Shown in pieces: positions 8,528-18,692 of a DNA stretch of 64,000 nt. The notes beneath the pieces are model-generated. The model saw only the letters and a list, made by a program, of their open reading frames with translations. It ran no database searches and was not told where the DNA came from. The position numbers and the translations under genes are program-made. Location of the stretch: the NCBI GenBank assembly GCA_903824785.1, contig CAIJYD010000047.1, positions 17,544-81,543 on the forward strand, read 5' to 3'. Each line of letters starts with the position of its first letter. Position 1 is the first letter of the stretch. The DNA is from an uncultured Bacteroidota bacterium. GTDB taxonomy: Bacteria; Bacteroidota; Bacteroidia; Bacteroidales; VadinHA17.

Positions 8528-11020
8528 ATGAGCAAAGAGAGTGAAGCTGGTGGCAAAAGCAGTACAAAAACGGCAAAAAGTCCTGATAAATCGAAATCCT
8601 TCTTTACTGATGAAAGGATCAGGTTTGCAATTGGCATACTTATTACAGGCTTTGCTTTATACCTGCTTCTGGCCTGTGTTTCATATCTCTTCTGGTGGAA
8701 AACTGATCAAAGCCTTCCTCAATCAGACATAGTTTCCGGCCCTGAGGTCGGGGTTAAGAACTGGTCGGGAAAAAGCGGACATTTCCTGGCTGAAATAATG
8801 ATCAAATCAGGTTTCGGCTTTGGTGCCTTTTTTATTCCTCTGATTTTTGGAACCATTGGCTTATATCTTCTTAATTTTCCGAAAATAAAACCAGTAAAGC
8901 TCATTACAAAATTCATTTTTGCAACAATACTTGTTTCCCTTATTCTCGGCTTTGTCTTTCACTTCTCAAAAGATTACCTTGGAGGCGGACCCGGAGGGGC
9001 TCAGGGCTATTTCATTACAAACTGGATGAATGCCTTCATGGGCAAGATAGGAACAGGCGTCTTACTTGTTTTTTTAACAGTAATTTACCTTGTTTTTGCA
9101 CTAAAGGTCAAGCCGGAGTCGTTCCGGATACGATTACCTGCTTTCCTGAAGATAAAAAAATCTGAAAAAAAGAGTGATCAGGTTGCTGAGGAAATTATTA
9201 CTCCCCAACCTGATGGTGTTATTCCTGAAATGGAGAATGTTCCTGAGAATAACCAGAAAAACGATCCGTTCGGCTGGACTGTCAGAGATACCCGGATAAT
9301 AAATGAAGCCGTGGAACCTGAAGATCCGGAGGAAGATATGGAGGAAGATCCTGAGGACGATGAGGATGAAAAAACTAAAACTGCTTCCATAATACATGAT
9401 GTTGACGATGACAGCCAGCCTGTTGTGGTTGTGACTACCGAAAGCGAGATTCCCCTGGATGTAACCCGACCAGTTGCAAGTGACAATTTAACGGAGCAGG
9501 AAGTTGAAAAATTACGGCAAAATTATGACCCCCGCCTCGATCTCTCTCGCTATAAATTTCCACCGGTGTCCATTCTGAAAGAACACAAATCAGAAGCGGC
9601 TTTCGACAACAATGAGGTTTTTGAGAACAAGGAAAATATCATCAAGACACTTGGCGACCATAAGATAGCTATTAAGAGTATCTCTGCCACAGTCGGGCCA
9701 ACGGTTACTCTGTATGAGATTGTACCTGAAAGAGGGGTCAGGCTGGCACGGATAAAATCGCTTGAAGATGATATAGCACTGAATCTTTCAGCGTTAGGAA
9801 TCAGAATCATTGCTCCTATTCCGGGAAGAGGCACAGTAGGCATAGAGGTGCCGAATAAAAAACCCGAAATGGTTTCCATGCGGTCGCTTATCACTTCAAA
9901 AGCTTTCCAGGAGACAAAATTTGATATTGCCCTTGCTCTTGGCAGGACAATCACCAACGAACCCTTTATCGTTGATCTTACAAAAATGCCCCATCTGCTC
10001 GTTGCCGGAGCTACCGGACAGGGTAAGTCAGTCGGCATAAACGCCATCATCACATCAATACTTTACAAGAAACATCCTGCAGAGGTAAAGTTTGTACTTA
10101 TTGATCCGAAAAGAGTAGAGTTGCCTCTGTACATGAAAATAGAGAGGCATTTCCTCGCTAAACTTCCTGACGAAGAGGATGCAATTATTACCGATACTCA
10201 GAAAGTTATCAAAACGCTTAACTCACTCTGCATCGAAATGGATAACAGGCTCGAGCTACTCAAAGCAGCCCAGTCCCGTAATATAAAAGAGTATAATGAG
10301 AAGTTTATCTCAAGAAAACTTAATCCTGAGAAAGGTCATAAGTATCTGCCGTATATTGTTCTCATAATCGATGAGTTTGCCGATCTGATAATGACGGCAG
10401 GCAGGGAAATTGAGGGACCAATCGGGAGGCTTGCTCAACTTGCAAGAGCGATTGGAATCCATCTGATTATCTCAACTCAAAGACCATCTGCAAACATCAT
10501 CACAGGATTTATTAAAGCTAATTTCCCAACAAGAATTGCTTTCCGCGTTTTCTCATCAATCGATTCCAGAACAATTCTTGATGCAACCGGTGCTGACAGG
10601 CTTGTTGGAAGAGGCGATATGCTTGTATCATCAGGGAATGAGCCTGTAAGGGTACAGTGTGCCTTTATCGATACTCCTGAAATTGAAGAGCTGACTGACT
10701 TTATCGGATCACAAAAGGGTTATGCGGATGCAATGCATCTTCCTGAATATGTTGACGATAGCGACCAAGGCTCTCCTGAGGTTGATCTCAGGAAAAGGGA
10801 TCAGATGTTCGAAGAAGCAGCAAAACTTGTTGTTCAGCATCAGCAGGGATCCACCTCCCTTATTCAGAGAAAACTATCGATAGGATATAACAGGGCCGGA
10901 AGAATAATCGATCAGCTCGAAGCAGCCGGAGTTGTTGGCCCCTTTGAGGGAAGCAAAGCAAGAGACGTTCTCTGCTCCGACTTTATTGCTTTGGAACAGA
11001 TTTTGAAGCGTCTGGAGTAA
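8528..11020 (+). CDS. ftsK: DNA translocase FtsK/SpoIIIE
   Basis: FtsK pumps chromosomal DNA through the closing septum and helps resolve the terminus. The 830-residue protein has four N-terminal membrane segments (about residues 33–190), an acidic linker (about 220–320), the motor domain with Walker A GATGQGKSVG (about 493–502) and Walker B VLIIDEFADLI (about 608–618), and a C-terminal winged-helix gamma domain (about 765–830) that reads orientation sequences. It is complete and followed after 10 bp by a LolA-like gene, a frequent pairing in Bacteroidota. Confidence 0.96.
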   Translation: MSKESEAGGKSSTKTAKSPDKSKSFFTDERIRFAIGILITGFALYLLLACVSYLFWWKTDQSLPQSDIVSGPEVGVKNWSGKSGHFLAEIMIKSGFGFGAFFIPLIFGTIGLYLLNFPKIKPVKLITKFIFATILVSLILGFVFHFSKDYLGGGPGGAQGYFITNWMNAFMGKIGTGVLLVFLTVIYLVFALKVKPESFRIRLPAFLKIKKSEKKSDQVAEEIITPQPDGVIPEMENVPENNQKNDPFGWTVRDTRIINEAVEPEDPEEDMEEDPEDDEDEKTKTASIIHDVDDDSQPVVVVTTESEIPLDVTRPVASDNLTEQEVEKLRQNYDPRLDLSRYKFPPVSILKEHKSEAAFDNNEVFENKENIIKTLGDHKIAIKSISATVGPTVTLYEIVPERGVRLARIKSLEDDIALNLSALGIRIIAPIPGRGTVGIEVPNKKPEMVSMRSLITSKAFQETKFDIALALGRTITNEPFIVDLTKMPHLLVAGATGQGKSVGINAIITSILYKKHPAEVKFVLIDPKRVELPLYMKIERHFLAKLPDEEDAIITDTQKVIKTLNSLCIEMDNRLELLKAAQSRNIKEYNEKFISRKLNPEKGHKYLPYIVLIIDEFADLIMTAGREIEGPIGRLAQLARAIGIHLIISTQRPSANIITGFIKANFPTRIAFRVFSSIDSRTILDATGADRLVGRGDMLVSSGNEPVRVQCAFIDTPEIEELTDFIGSQKGYADAMHLPEYVDDSDQGSPEVDLRKRDQMFEEAAKLVVQHQQGSTSLIQRKLSIGYNRAGRIIDQLEAAGVVGPFEGSKARDVLCSDFIALEQILKRLE

Positions 11021-11030
11021 AGATAATCAA

Positions 11031-11669
11031 ATGAGACCAATTCTGTTTTTCATTTCGGCCCTCCTCCTGCTCACCAGATCATTGTCTGGCCAGGATGACA
11101 AGGAGGCGATAAGAATACTTGATAACTTCTCGGCAAACGCCCTCAGGGCACCATCAGTTACAATGAAATTTCAACTTGTGACAGCAAATCAGATGGAAAA
11201 TACAAAAGACTCAATTACAGGGTCAATCATTCTCAGTAAAGATAAATACAGACTGGAAATGACAGGCAATACAGTCTGGTTCAACGGAGAAACATCCTGG
11301 AACTATCTTTCGGCTGAAAATGAGGTTACAATAACCAAAGCTGACAGGAAGAACAATTCATTTCAGAATCGCCCGTCACTAATATTTTCAATGTACAAAG
11401 ATGGTTATAAATGCAGGTTTGTTGAGGAGCGGTCAGAGTCGTATCTGATAGATCTCTATCCGAAAGATATTAAAAACGACCTTCTAAGGGTAAGGCTCTC
11501 AATAGGGAAACCAATGATGAATCTTAAAAGTCTGGAATACAAAAAAAGAGATGGTATTGTGATTACTCTGAATGTAATCGAGTATGACCTGAAAATAAAA
11601 GCTGAGCCGGATTTTTTTATCTTCCAGCCCGGCAAATACAAAGGAGCTGAAGTTATTGATATGAGGTAA
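11031..11669 (+). CDS. LolA-like outer-membrane lipoprotein carrier
   Basis: The 212-residue protein has a cleavable signal (FFISALLLLTRSLSGQ) and a LolA-type beta fold: an initial helix DKEAIRILDNFSANALRAPS, then alternating strands containing GSIILSKDKYRLEMTG and FNGETSWNYL. LolA ferries lipoproteins across the periplasm; the Bacteroidota relatives are divergent and not all tested. The 10-bp gap implies cotranscription with ftsK. Confidence 0.8.
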   Translation: MRPILFFISALLLLTRSLSGQDDKEAIRILDNFSANALRAPSVTMKFQLVTANQMENTKDSITGSIILSKDKYRLEMTGNTVWFNGETSWNYLSAENEVTITKADRKNNSFQNRPSLIFSMYKDGYKCRFVEERSESYLIDLYPKDIKNDLLRVRLSIGKPMMNLKSLEYKKRDGIVITLNVIEYDLKIKAEPDFFIFQPGKYKGAEVIDMR

Positions 11670-11697
11670 TTACAATATTTGTGAAAAATAAAATCAG

Positions 11698-12459
11698 ATG
11701 GAAAGATATATATGTGAGAATGTCTTTGTTCCGTTAAGATCTGGGCCGTCGCATAAATCAGAGATGCTTAGCCAGGTACTGTTCGGGGAGAAGTATAATA
11801 TTATTGAAAAATCAGGCTGCTGGATTAAAATCAGGACTTTGTTCGATAACTACACAGGATGGATTGACACCGACCATCTGCAACACACTGCTGATGAAGA
11901 ACATTCAGAGGGAAGTGTGTTGAACAAGTCATTGCTCTGCTGCAGAAATGACCAGACAAGGCTGGTTCTGGAGGCAGGATGTGAGATTTACAATCCCGAT
12001 TTTGAGAATAAGGTATTTATGATCGGGAAAAACAGATATACAACCTGCAATGATTTCAGCAGCAGTTATATCTCAACTACTGACTCCCTGACCGATACGG
12101 CAATGAAATTCATCAATAGCCCTTATATATGGGGAGGAAGAATCCCTTCAGGAATTGATTGCTCAGGCTTTTGTCAGCTTGTATATAAAATCCACGGGAT
12201 AGCTATTCCCCGCGACAGCGGAGTTCAGGCTGAAGCCGGAAAAAACATCAGCTTTATAAATGAAACCGAACCGGGGGATCTTGTTTTTTTTGATAACGAA
12301 AGAGGCCGGATCACACATGTTGGCATGATTCTTTCGCAAGGGCTGGTTATCCATTCTTCAGGAAGAGTGAGAATTGATTCTATTGATCATCAGGGAATAT
12401 TTAAACAGGAGATAGGCGGCTACTCTCATAAACTGAGGACCATAAAGAGAATAGTCTGA
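11698..12459 (+). CDS. NlpC/P60 (C40) peptidase with SH3 domains
   Basis: This is a cell-wall gamma-D-glutamyl-diamino-acid peptidase of the YkfC type. Residues 1–60 form one bacterial SH3 domain, about 70–125 look like a second, and the catalytic domain has Cys155 in GIDCSGFC and His207 in ITHVGMIL. No signal peptide is apparent, so it may act on cytoplasmic recycled muropeptides. It follows the LolA-like gene by 28 bp. Confidence 0.88.
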   Translation: MERYICENVFVPLRSGPSHKSEMLSQVLFGEKYNIIEKSGCWIKIRTLFDNYTGWIDTDHLQHTADEEHSEGSVLNKSLLCCRNDQTRLVLEAGCEIYNPDFENKVFMIGKNRYTTCNDFSSSYISTTDSLTDTAMKFINSPYIWGGRIPSGIDCSGFCQLVYKIHGIAIPRDSGVQAEAGKNISFINETEPGDLVFFDNERGRITHVGMILSQGLVIHSSGRVRIDSIDHQGIFKQEIGGYSHKLRTIKRIV

Positions 12460-12551
12460 TAAAAAATGTCATTTGCTTCAAGGTGATGCCTGCATACTCC
12501 CTGCAGCTGCAACTAAGACAGGACTAAAGAGACAAGTCTCCGGGCAGGATC

Positions 12552-14249
12552 TTACTGACCTTTGACAATCATTGATTCAACTAATTTAATAATTGCCTCC
12601 TCCTCCATCATTGCTTTGGTCTCGATAGTGCAACCGCGTGCAATAATATCCGCGGCAAAAGTTTTATCATCAAGCCCCATGGCATTTATTCTGACATTCA
12701 GAAAAGCACCTTTAACAGATGCACGCAGAGCCAAAGCCCCTACTCCGGCATCTGAAACGGATGTTGGATTCCCTTTTTCGACCATCTCCCTTAACAATGC
12801 GAAAGCAGGTAAAGCAGTTTCCATAACTTTATAAGGGACAAGTATTGCATTCTTTGTTGCATCCTGAACAGCCTGATTCCTTTTGCTTATCTCCTCTTCA
12901 CTCTTTTTGGGAAGTGCATAAGCTTTAAGGATCATATTAAATGCTTCGGTATCCTCATCAACAAGATCCAGAAGTTTATTCTGAATCTCCTTTCCCATCA
13001 ATGCCCACTCCGAGTACTCTTTCCATTTGTCATCCCATCCCCTTTTATGACTCGAAAGATTTGCGACCATTGTTCCGAGAGCAACACCCAGAGCTCCCAT
13101 ATATGCTGAAACAGAACCTCCCCCGGGGGCAGGTGACTCTGAAGCAGTCTCATTCATAAACTCTTTAAGGTTCATTGAAATGAGCCTCTCTCTTCCTTTT
13201 GTTTCCATAACATACTCTATTATTTTTTCTTCAGGAATAAATTTTTGAATTTCATCAAGCCCCATCGACTTTACCGCAATTTTGATAAGTTCATCATCAG
13301 AAACGCCACCTGAACGCTGCTGTTTATCAAGAAAATATCGTCCGGCATCGAGCATGGCTTTCAGCGGAATCAGACCAACAAGTTCAGATCCTGTTACCCT
13401 TACTCCTCTTGCATCTGCTTTCCGGCACACTTCATCGAAAGCAACATGAACTGGTGTAACAGAAATATCCGTAAGATTCATTGAGATCTGCGCTACTCCG
13501 TACTCCGCAATATACCAGCCGATAGCCTTGACCGATTTAAGTGAGCCGGGTATCATCACATTTTCGCCCTTCTTATCCCTGATTAACTTACCGTCAGGAT
13601 GACCGCCCTCCCGTGCAGGTCTGCCTTTCTCGCGTACATCATAAGCTATTGCATTGGCACGCCGTGTTGATGTGGTATTAAGGTTCACATTAAAGGCAAC
13701 AAGAAAATCCCTGGCTCCAACGGCAGTGGCACCTGACCGAACATTAAAAACGGCAGGTCCAAAATCAGGTTTCCAGAGAGGGTCAGAAAGTTTCTTACCC
13801 AGACCTTCATATTCTCCGGCACGGCAGCTGGCAAGATTCCTTCGCTCCTCTTTGAATGCAGAATTCTCGTAACAGAATACAGGTATTCCCAGATCATTTC
13901 CTATCCTTTCAGCAACCCTTCTTGCGTAAGAAACTGTCTCCTCCATTGTAATTCCCGAAACCGGAATAAAAGGGCAAACATCGGTGGCACCCATCCTGGG
14001 GTGTTCGCCATGGTGCTTCGACATATCGATTATTTCAGAAGCTTTTTTTACGGCAAGAAATGCAGCTTCAGAGACATCATCGGGGCTTCCGACAAAAGTT
14101 ACGACTGTGCGGTTAGTGTCTTTACCCGGATCAACATCGAGCAATTTTACACCGGCCACCGATTCAATAACATCAGTAATCTCTCTTATTTTTTCCAGGT
14201 CGTTACCTTCACTGAAATTCGGAACACATTCAATTATTTTCCTCTCCAT
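12552..14249 (-). CDS. ftcD: glutamate formimidoyltransferase / formimidoyltetrahydrofolate cyclodeaminase
   Basis: The enzyme moves the formimino group from formimino-glutamate to tetrahydrofolate and then releases ammonia, linking histidine breakdown to the one-carbon pool. The transferase domain spans about residues 1–325 (ECVPNFSEGN near the start, HHGEHPRMGATDVCPF) and the cyclodeaminase domain about 345–565 (ESPAPGGGSVSAYMGALG). An in-frame ATG three codons upstream exists; MERKIIECVPN fits the family. It lies downstream of hutI on the same strand. Confidence 0.94.
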   Translation of the reverse strand: MERKIIECVPNFSEGNDLEKIREITDVIESVAGVKLLDVDPGKDTNRTVVTFVGSPDDVSEAAFLAVKKASEIIDMSKHHGEHPRMGATDVCPFIPVSGITMEETVSYARRVAERIGNDLGIPVFCYENSAFKEERRNLASCRAGEYEGLGKKLSDPLWKPDFGPAVFNVRSGATAVGARDFLVAFNVNLNTTSTRRANAIAYDVREKGRPAREGGHPDGKLIRDKKGENVMIPGSLKSVKAIGWYIAEYGVAQISMNLTDISVTPVHVAFDEVCRKADARGVRVTGSELVGLIPLKAMLDAGRYFLDKQQRSGGVSDDELIKIAVKSMGLDEIQKFIPEEKIIEYVMETKGRERLISMNLKEFMNETASESPAPGGGSVSAYMGALGVALGTMVANLSSHKRGWDDKWKEYSEWALMGKEIQNKLLDLVDEDTEAFNMILKAYALPKKSEEEISKRNQAVQDATKNAILVPYKVMETALPAFALLREMVEKGNPTSVSDAGVGALALRASVKGAFLNVRINAMGLDDKTFAADIIARGCTIETKAMMEEEAIIKLVESMIVKGQ

Positions 14250-14312
14250 AATAATCATTTCTGAAAGTAATATTTGTTTTTAACATCTGACTAACTGTCG
14301 CCGGTAGCCTTT

Positions 14313-14498
14313 GTTCTTCATGAACTCACCCACTACGGTTCCCCCTCTGATTTCCATGAACTCACCCCCTGCTTCGCTTTCGCTCAGCATCCCCCTCTCT
14401 GCGTCGCAAAGAGGGGGAATATCCTTATATACAACATCTTACATCATTCAGCCTTCGACTCACACCTGACGCCTGTGTTCTTCATGAACTCACCCACT
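14313..14498. repeat. GC-rich intergenic repeat cluster between hutI and ftcD
   Basis: A 22-bp sequence containing CATGAACTCACCCACT occurs at 14313–14334 and again, identical, at 14477–14498; a 13-bp core recurs at 14355–14367. Between them, CCCCCTCT (14391–14398) and AGAGGGGG (about 14410–14417) form a possible hairpin. The right copy overlaps the last codons of hutI. It resembles a dispersed intergenic repeat; no coding function is seen. Confidence 0.6.
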
Positions 14499-15761
14499 GC
14501 TTTTTACTATTTCACCTTTAAGAATTACAGTTTCAATCAGGTTGCTACCAAAAGCATACGGCATAAACTCATAGGAAGGTATCTTTTTAGTAATAAAAAC
14601 ATTAGCTACTTTTCCTCTGGCAATTGAACCATGAGTTTCAGACAATCCCATTGCATAAGCCGAGTTTATGGTGACAGCATTGATAACCTCTTCAGGGAGC
14701 ATTTTCAGTTTTATGCAACCAAGAGACATTATCAGTTTCATATTTCCTGATGGTGACGAACCCGGATTATAATCAGAAGCGAGAGCCAGAGGCAGACCGG
14801 CCTCTATCATTCTCCTTGCTGGAGGATCGGGTAATCCAAGAAAAAATGATGATCCCGGCAGAAGTACGGGCATTGTTTCGGTCCCCAGAAGAACTTTAAT
14901 TTCCTCATCCCCTGTACATTCCAGATGATCTACTGAAAGAGCGTTGTATTTTACACCTGTCTGAATTCCACCTGAATAATCAAGTTCATTTGCATGAATC
15001 TTCGGGATAAGGCCATATTTCATTCCTGCCATCAGGATCCTTTCAGTATCTTCAACAGTAAAAAAGCCCCGATCGCAAAACACGTCTATAAAATCAGCGA
15101 GTTCTTCAGAAGCAACCACAGGTATCATTTCATTAATAATCAAATCAACATATTTTTCCCTGTCATTTATAAATTCAGGAGGCAGGGCATGAGCTCCCAG
15201 AAAAGTTGCTTTCACTTCAAGCGGGCAGGTTTCCTTTATTCTTCTGATAACCCTCAGCATCTTAAGTTCATCACCGGTATTAAGTCCGTAACCGCTTTTT
15301 ATCTCAACAGCTCCCGTTCCCTGGCTGATTATCTCGTTTACCCTTTCCATTGACTGCATATACAGCTCATCTTCAGATGTATCGTGGAGTTTTTTTGCTG
15401 AATTAAGGATCCCGCCTCCGGCTTTGGCAATATCACTATAGGATAAACCTCTTATTTTACCGACATATTCAATCTCGCGGCTTCCTGCATACACAAGGTG
15501 AGTATGGGAATCGCAGAATGAGGGAAAGAGAAATTTTCCGGAAGCATCAATAATATTTACACCTGGTTCCTGAGTTGTTATTATCGCAGACTTCAGCTCA
15601 TTCATCTTCCCGAAATCGCTAATCAATCCATCTTTTAAATAAAGAAAAGCATCTGACATTGTGTTAAGCAGCGACATCTCTTTTCCGGAAACCTTTAATA
15701 CAGGTTCATCTTCAGTAAGTACAAGGCATTTAATATTTATAATGAGTATTCCTCTAAGCAT
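14490..15761 (-). CDS. hutI: imidazolonepropionase
   Basis: HutI hydrolyses 4-imidazolone-5-propanoate to N-formimino-glutamate, the substrate of the FtcD encoded downstream. The 423-residue amidohydrolase shows the metal-binding HTH (86–88) in FCDSHTHLVYAG, EIKSGYGL, the KIHANEL segment and SDYNPGSSPSG. Histidase and urocanase genes are not in this window. Confidence 0.94.
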   Translation of the reverse strand: MLRGILIINIKCLVLTEDEPVLKVSGKEMSLLNTMSDAFLYLKDGLISDFGKMNELKSAIITTQEPGVNIIDASGKFLFPSFCDSHTHLVYAGSREIEYVGKIRGLSYSDIAKAGGGILNSAKKLHDTSEDELYMQSMERVNEIISQGTGAVEIKSGYGLNTGDELKMLRVIRRIKETCPLEVKATFLGAHALPPEFINDREKYVDLIINEMIPVVASEELADFIDVFCDRGFFTVEDTERILMAGMKYGLIPKIHANELDYSGGIQTGVKYNALSVDHLECTGDEEIKVLLGTETMPVLLPGSSFFLGLPDPPARRMIEAGLPLALASDYNPGSSPSGNMKLIMSLGCIKLKMLPEEVINAVTINSAYAMGLSETHGSIARGKVANVFITKKIPSYEFMPYAFGSNLIETVILKGEIVKSSG

Positions 15762-15862
15762 TTAGTCGTATAATTAAGGCTCTAAGGTAGCAAATAATAA
15801 AAAAAGAGTCGGTTATTTCCAAATTTCTTTATCTTTATCGCTATGAACCAAAACTATAACCT

Positions 15863-17209
15863 ATGAAAAAGAGCTTTTTAGTTATTCTTTTAACAATGCT
15901 TGTACTCTCAGTATCTGCACAGGAGAAGAAGGTAAAAACCGGATGGAAGTTCGGTGGTGCACTTCCTGCAGTTACTTTTGACTCCGATCTTGGATTTCAG
16001 TACGGAGCACTTGTAGAATTTTTTAATTATGGCGATGGAAGTACTTACCCGGATTATTTTGATCATACTTACACAGAAGTATCTCATTTTACTAAAGGAA
16101 GCGGAATTTACAGATTTATGTATGAATCGAATCACCTGATACCAGGCGTTCATATGACAAGCGATCTCAGCTATCTTCCCGATCAGGCAAACCATTTTTA
16201 TGGCTTTAACGGCTATGAATCTGTTTTTAATAAGATGTGGATGGATGATAAATTAGCTGACCCCTCTTACAAAACAAGGATGTTTTACAGGAACGAAAGA
16301 AACCAGTTCAGATTCAAGAACGATTTTCAAGGTAAACTTTCAGGTGAGCATATTAAATGGAGTGCAGGGTTTGCATTTCAGAATTTTGAAACCAAAAGTG
16401 TTGATATTGATAAGCTGAATAAAGGTAAAGATGTTCAGCTTCCTTCAATTACTGATCAGCCAGGGCTTTATGAACGTTACCAGGCACTTGGTCTGATTTC
16501 AGCGAATGAGGCTGACGGAGGCTGGGTAAATACTGTAAAAGCAGGTGTTGCATGGGACAGCCGCGACAACAGGCCCAATCCTATGAAAGGACTCTGGTCG
16601 GAGATTGGAATTGAAGTTGCTCCGAAATTTCTTGGCAATGACTGGGGATTTTCTAAACTCTATATAACACATCGTCAGTATTTTACATTAATAGAAAAAG
16701 ATCTTTCCCTTGCTTACAGGATAGGATATCAGGCAACATTAACTGGAAAAACTCCATTTTTCTACCAGTCGCAGGTAATTACTTCAATGCTTACAGGTGC
16801 AACATCTGAAGGACTGGGTGGTGCAAGTACTTTAAGAGGAGTCCTCAGGAACAGGGTAATGGGCGATGCTTTTATCCTTGGTAATATTGAACTCAGATGG
16901 AAGCCGGTATATTTCAAATTCTTAAAACAGGATTGTTATCTTGGCCTTAACGGTTTCTATGATTTCGGAAGGGTTACCAAGAATATCGAAATGCCTGCTG
17001 ATCTATCCTCAAATTTTGGAAGTTTATATGAGACTGAATCATATTCCGATTACTTTAAACCCGGAACAGAGAAGTTTCACCAGAGTGCAGGTGTAAGTAT
17101 TATGCTGGCAATGAATCAGAACTTTGTTATTTCAATTGATATCGGAAAAGCATTTAATGAGCAGGATGGCAATATAGGATTCTCAATCGGATTGAATTAT
17201 CTGTTTTAG
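15863..17209 (+). CDS. outer-membrane beta-barrel protein, Omp85/BamA-like surface antigen
   Basis: The 448-residue protein has a Sec signal (residues 1–19, ending VSAQ) and no visible POTRA repeats. The rest is a string of amphipathic strands; the C-terminal third (GGASTLRGVLRNRVMGDAFI, ELRWKP, LNGFYDFGRV) matches the Omp85/BamA barrel including the RG(x) lid-lock type motif, and ends in FSIGLNYLF with a terminal Phe. It probably inserts in the outer membrane; substrate unknown. A strong terminator follows. Confidence 0.75.
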   Translation: MKKSFLVILLTMLVLSVSAQEKKVKTGWKFGGALPAVTFDSDLGFQYGALVEFFNYGDGSTYPDYFDHTYTEVSHFTKGSGIYRFMYESNHLIPGVHMTSDLSYLPDQANHFYGFNGYESVFNKMWMDDKLADPSYKTRMFYRNERNQFRFKNDFQGKLSGEHIKWSAGFAFQNFETKSVDIDKLNKGKDVQLPSITDQPGLYERYQALGLISANEADGGWVNTVKAGVAWDSRDNRPNPMKGLWSEIGIEVAPKFLGNDWGFSKLYITHRQYFTLIEKDLSLAYRIGYQATLTGKTPFFYQSQVITSMLTGATSEGLGGASTLRGVLRNRVMGDAFILGNIELRWKPVYFKFLKQDCYLGLNGFYDFGRVTKNIEMPADLSSNFGSLYETESYSDYFKPGTEKFHQSAGVSIMLAMNQNFVISIDIGKAFNEQDGNIGFSIGLNYLF

Positions 17210-17235
17210 TCCTGTCCATACAACCTCATAAATTT

Positions 17236-17271
17236 AAAAAAACCTCCCTGCAACGCAAGGAGGTTTTTTTT
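17236..17271. terminator. bidirectional intrinsic terminator
   Basis: AACCTCC at 17241–17247 pairs with GGAGGTT at 17259–17265, flanked by an A-run on the left and a T-run on the right, so it can stop the plus-strand barrel gene and transcription from the opposite strand. Confidence 0.85.
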
Positions 17272-17336
17272 ATAACTAATAGTCTGTCCCATTCAGTTCT
17301 GACAGAGTAATTCGGATCTTTATAAAATCAGGATAA

Positions 17337-18629
17337 TCAGAAAGCTTTCAGAAAATAACCAAGAGCCACACCCAGATAATTGCCAATCACATATCCGATA
17401 ATTCCAACTGTAATTCCTGTAATAATAACATCCTTATTTTTAAGAGCACCGGCAACAACAGGAACGAACGGAGGTGAAAAAACGAATGCTGTGGTTGTAA
17501 TAAGGAAGTCATCGGCATTTACCTTAAATATTCTTGAGAGCAATAAATGAAGAAGGAGCGTACCGAAATAGGCATAAGTGATATAACCAAACAGGCCAAG
17601 AAAACCGATACTGAATATAACTTTCAGGTCAGCCATCGAAGCAACGGTAAATGAGAAAACAAGGATAAAATACATTCCGAGTTGAAAGGTCTTTTCAATG
17701 CTGTTTATCCAGTTAATAAGAGATGCCAGTACCGCCAGTGTGGTTATAGAAAGTATCACCACTACCATCTGAGAAACACCGGGGAGCAACAGGCTAATTC
17801 CAAAAGAAACGATGAATATCAGAAGAGCCAGCCCCAGAGCTTTCAGCAACGGAAAAATCCGTCCTTTTCTGAACATCCCGGTAAAATCTTCAAAACTTTC
17901 GGCTTCCTCTATCATTTCATCAGTTACCCCGGAATCTCCATGGTGTTTGAAAGGAGGCAGAATAGCACGGAATATTTTCGGACCAATAGTTATAAAGAAG
18001 ATTATTGTTATTGCACCCACAATCATATCGTAAGTGCTTGTCATTACAAAGAGGTTAGGATCGACACCCAGAGCCACCTTCAGTGATACAAGATTAGGTG
18101 TTCCGCCAGTGTAAACGCCGACGAGCATACCAGCAACTTTCCATGAATCGGGAACAACATTTTTAAAGATGAAATATCCTGATGAAACAATTGCCACAAC
18201 AGAAATCAATGCAAGGACCATAGAAATGAACCCCTCCTTCGCGAACCGCAGCCATCGCTTAATGTTAAGTGAAAAAAGAAGCAATGGAAAAGCCAGAGGA
18301 ACAATAACAGAGACAAGCAGATCCTGTGTTGAGGCGATAGAGTTTACATAACTATCGTACTGGCTTATTGTTCCTGCTGCCAGAAGTGCCTGCAGCTCGG
18401 TATCTGGCAATGCAGCTTTGCCCTGGAGCGCCAGCCGGTAAGCATCACTTCCCTGAGGCAGAATTCCGATACTGCCCAGAAGAAGACCGAATCCATAGGC
18501 AAGGACAATTGATCCTAGTTTTTTCAGGACCGACCATCTTTTACACATATAGATGATTATCAGAGGAAATGTGAAATAAAAGAGGACGAGAATAGTAATT
18601 TTTAGCATGGCATCAGGTTTAGTTCCCAT
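17337..18629 (-). CDS. DUF819 family membrane protein
   Basis: The roughly 430-residue protein has about 12 membrane segments and the family segment GVYTGGTPNLVSLKVALG. DUF819 resembles solute carriers with inverted repeats; substrate is unknown. The ATG at 18629 (MGTKPDAMLK) is chosen over one at 18662 because the longer form would begin inside the fabI terminator hairpin. Confidence 0.8.
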   Translation of the reverse strand: MGTKPDAMLKITILVLFYFTFPLIIIYMCKRWSVLKKLGSIVLAYGFGLLLGSIGILPQGSDAYRLALQGKAALPDTELQALLAAGTISQYDSYVNSIASTQDLLVSVIVPLAFPLLLFSLNIKRWLRFAKEGFISMVLALISVVAIVSSGYFIFKNVVPDSWKVAGMLVGVYTGGTPNLVSLKVALGVDPNLFVMTSTYDMIVGAITIIFFITIGPKIFRAILPPFKHHGDSGVTDEMIEEAESFEDFTGMFRKGRIFPLLKALGLALLIFIVSFGISLLLPGVSQMVVVILSITTLAVLASLINWINSIEKTFQLGMYFILVFSFTVASMADLKVIFSIGFLGLFGYITYAYFGTLLLHLLLSRIFKVNADDFLITTTAFVFSPPFVPVVAGALKNKDVIITGITVGIIGYVIGNYLGVALGYFLKAF

Positions 18630-18636
18630 CAAATAT

Positions 18637-18667
18637 AAAAAAAGCGACTTAGCTTGCTGCAAGTCGC
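18637..18667 (-). terminator. intrinsic terminator of fabI
   Basis: On the minus strand GCGACTT (18667–18661) pairs with AAGTCGC (18650–18644) and is followed by a run of seven T and an AT-rich tract. It lies just past the fabI stop codon. Confidence 0.8.
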
Positions 18668-18692
18668 CTGTAAAATAGGTTTTTATACTTAT

